NCBI GenBank assembly: GCA_025331565.1 | Contig: JAFREQ010000043.1 | Coordinates: 124,001 to 188,000, forward strand | DNA length: 64,000 nucleotides | Source: Holacanthus passer | Lineage: Eukaryota; Chordata; Actinopteri; Pomacanthidae | Direction of reading: 5' to 3' | Shown here: positions 62,655-64,000 of the stretch, piece by piece | Layout of the letters: every line of letters starts with the position of its first letter | Numbering within the stretch: the stretch's first letter is position 1 | Position numbers and translations under genes: made by a program | The notes under the pieces: generated by a model | What the model saw: the letters and a program-made list of their open reading frames with translations, nothing else | Database searches by the model: none | Told to the model about the DNA's origin: nothing

Positions 62655-63134
62655 AGCCATGCTAGCAGCTCTGTGAGGCTGTACTTGTGCTGATGTCAGC
62701 ATGCTAACGTGCTCACAATGACAATGCTAACATGCTAATTTAGTTTATCATGTTCACCGTCTTAGTTTGCTAAACATCTAACAAGCTCTAAAGGCAAAGC
62801 ACAGCTGAGGCTGAAGGGAATGTCATTAGTTTGGCAGGTATTTGACATAAACCAAAGTATTGGACAAATTAAAATGTTGGCCTGATGATGGCGCTAGAGG
62901 AAAAAGTACCAAATTGGAGATATTTTAAAGAATAAGTGACACCTTTGACCTGCTGGTGGCACTAGCGGAAAAGTCAGGATCATCAAAGTCACTAGGCTTC
63001 ATCCTCTGGGGACCACGAATGTCTGTACAAAATTTCATGGCCACCAATCCAATCCATTGTTGAGATATTTGAACCAAAGTGACAGAGTGACAGACCTACA
63101 TTGCCATCCGTAGCGCTATGCCGCTAGCATGGCT
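62655..63134 (+). mobile_element. MITE family 1, full-length copy with terminal inverted repeats
   Basis: 480 bases bounded by inverted repeats AGCCATGCTAGCAGC (62655-62669) and GCCGCTAGCATGGCT (63120-63134). The inside has the motifs shared by all copies: CATGCTAA runs, a 'CCTGATGATGGCGCTAGAGG' segment near 62880, and a CATCCTCTGGGGACCACGAA segment near 63000. No coding capacity. Other copies lie near 10.6, 16.6, 27.4 and 57.6 kb. Confidence 0.75.
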
Positions 63135-63812
63135 AATAAGACATTTGCAGTTGTTTTACCTGTTGAGGTGGGTTAGACGAAAATATAGACAAAATGCCAC
63201 TTTCCCTGTCAGTCAGGCTATGAATTCTTTGTGGAGAACCCTTTCTTTACAAAATATAAAAGCAAATGTTAGCCAGCCATTTGAACACAGCGTCCCTGCA
63301 GCCTTCCTGCCCATTTCCTTTCGCATGGGTCAGCGTGGGCCGAGTTTGGACGCTCTGTTGCAGATCTCTTGCGGCGTCTGGCACTGATGAGGTCATGGCT
63401 GTGTGGGCAGCTCGGACCATATGTTACATAAAAACTGTGTGAAAGTCCTAATCCCCAGCAAGGCATTATGCAATGACTTTGCCAAAGGGCCACCCGCCTG
63501 TCAATCACGGAAGTAATGTCATGGGTGGAAACATCGTGTTGCCCAGTGTGACCCAGAAAAGGCCCAAGCTGAGTGTTTTTTCTTTGTTTTTTCTGGCCTC
63601 AGGTTTTGTTTGTGCTGGAGAAGCTTGTCTGTTTTTTTTGTTATTTGCACATTTGGGAGTTGGGCCACTTTTTGTTTATTTGAGTTAACAAAACTTGATT
63701 ACGCAGATGCGGCGTGTGAACACAAGAGAAACTAAAACAATAGTCTTAAAAAATAGATTTTAACAAGGGTCAAGACAGGGTCACATGACAAGCTGTATAT
63801 TTAGGATGGGTC

Positions 63813-64000
63813 TTAAGGCAACAGTGTGTCATTTTGGAAAATACACATATTAGCTTTCTTGCTCTTTCTGAGAAGATCAACACCACTCTGTAAGCCAAAA
63901 AAGTAAGTACAGCCTGAGCTTAGCTTAGCTTATAGCATAAAGACTGGAGACAGGGAAACAGCTAGCCTGGCTCTGTCCTAAGGTAAGAAAAATACTAAAC
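63813..64000. mobile_element. MITE family 2 copy cut by the window end
   Basis: Starts TTAAGGCAACAGTGTGTCAT, followed by AGCTTAGCTTAGCTTATAGC, AAGACTGGAGACAGGGAAAC and AGCTAGCCTGGCTCTGTCC. The copy continues beyond the window. Confidence 0.6.

Overview
This window looks like teleost fish nuclear DNA, probably from a percomorph-type genome. The reasons are short-unit microsatellites every few kilobases (CA, CT, GATA/GGAT), small introns with GT-AG borders, several families of short non-autonomous DNA transposons, an L2-like LINE remnant, and two genes with clear vertebrate identity. Most of the window is non-coding, and most long open frames in it are chance.

Layout. Positions 1-31,790 hold no gene I can support. 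They contain microsatellites, three transposon-derived repeats, a promoter-like CpG/CCAAT/CRE cluster near 2.0-2.85 kb and a GC-rich block at 28.45-28.8 kb. The intronless junb gene (CDS 32,674-33,663, plus strand) has a textbook promoter (GC box, CCAAT, TATA) and a 3' UTR with AU-rich motifs. Matching CArG (serum response) boxes lie about 0.5 kb upstream of the inferred start site and about 0.25 kb beyond the inferred poly(A) site. A kappaB plus AP-1 pair follows at 35.0 kb, and a perfect CTCF core lies at 36.7 kb.

On the minus strand, 48,879 down to 41,241, five exons join in frame into a 279-residue secreted folate-receptor-family protein. It is a riboflavin-binding protein/retbindin orthologue (rtbdn). 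JUNB and RTBDN are also close neighbours on human 19p13, so the pairing supports both calls. The rtbdn introns carry a TTAA-flanked MITE and a second repeat family. CT/CA-rich DNA fills 50.3-51.4 kb. A candidate terminal exon of an unidentified tail-anchored protein lies on the minus strand at 53.8-54.1 kb. The rest, to 64 kb, is intergenic with a LINE fragment and further MITE copies.

Functionally the two genes are unrelated: an immediate-early AP-1 transcription factor and a secreted flavin carrier. The CTCF core between them would suit a boundary that keeps the serum-responsive junb enhancers off rtbdn; that is inference. I found no tRNA, rRNA, CRISPR array or intact autonomous transposon. 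The most interesting items are the paired junb CArG modules, the flavin-stacking residues kept in fish rtbdn, and a five-copy repeat family with defined terminal inverted repeats.
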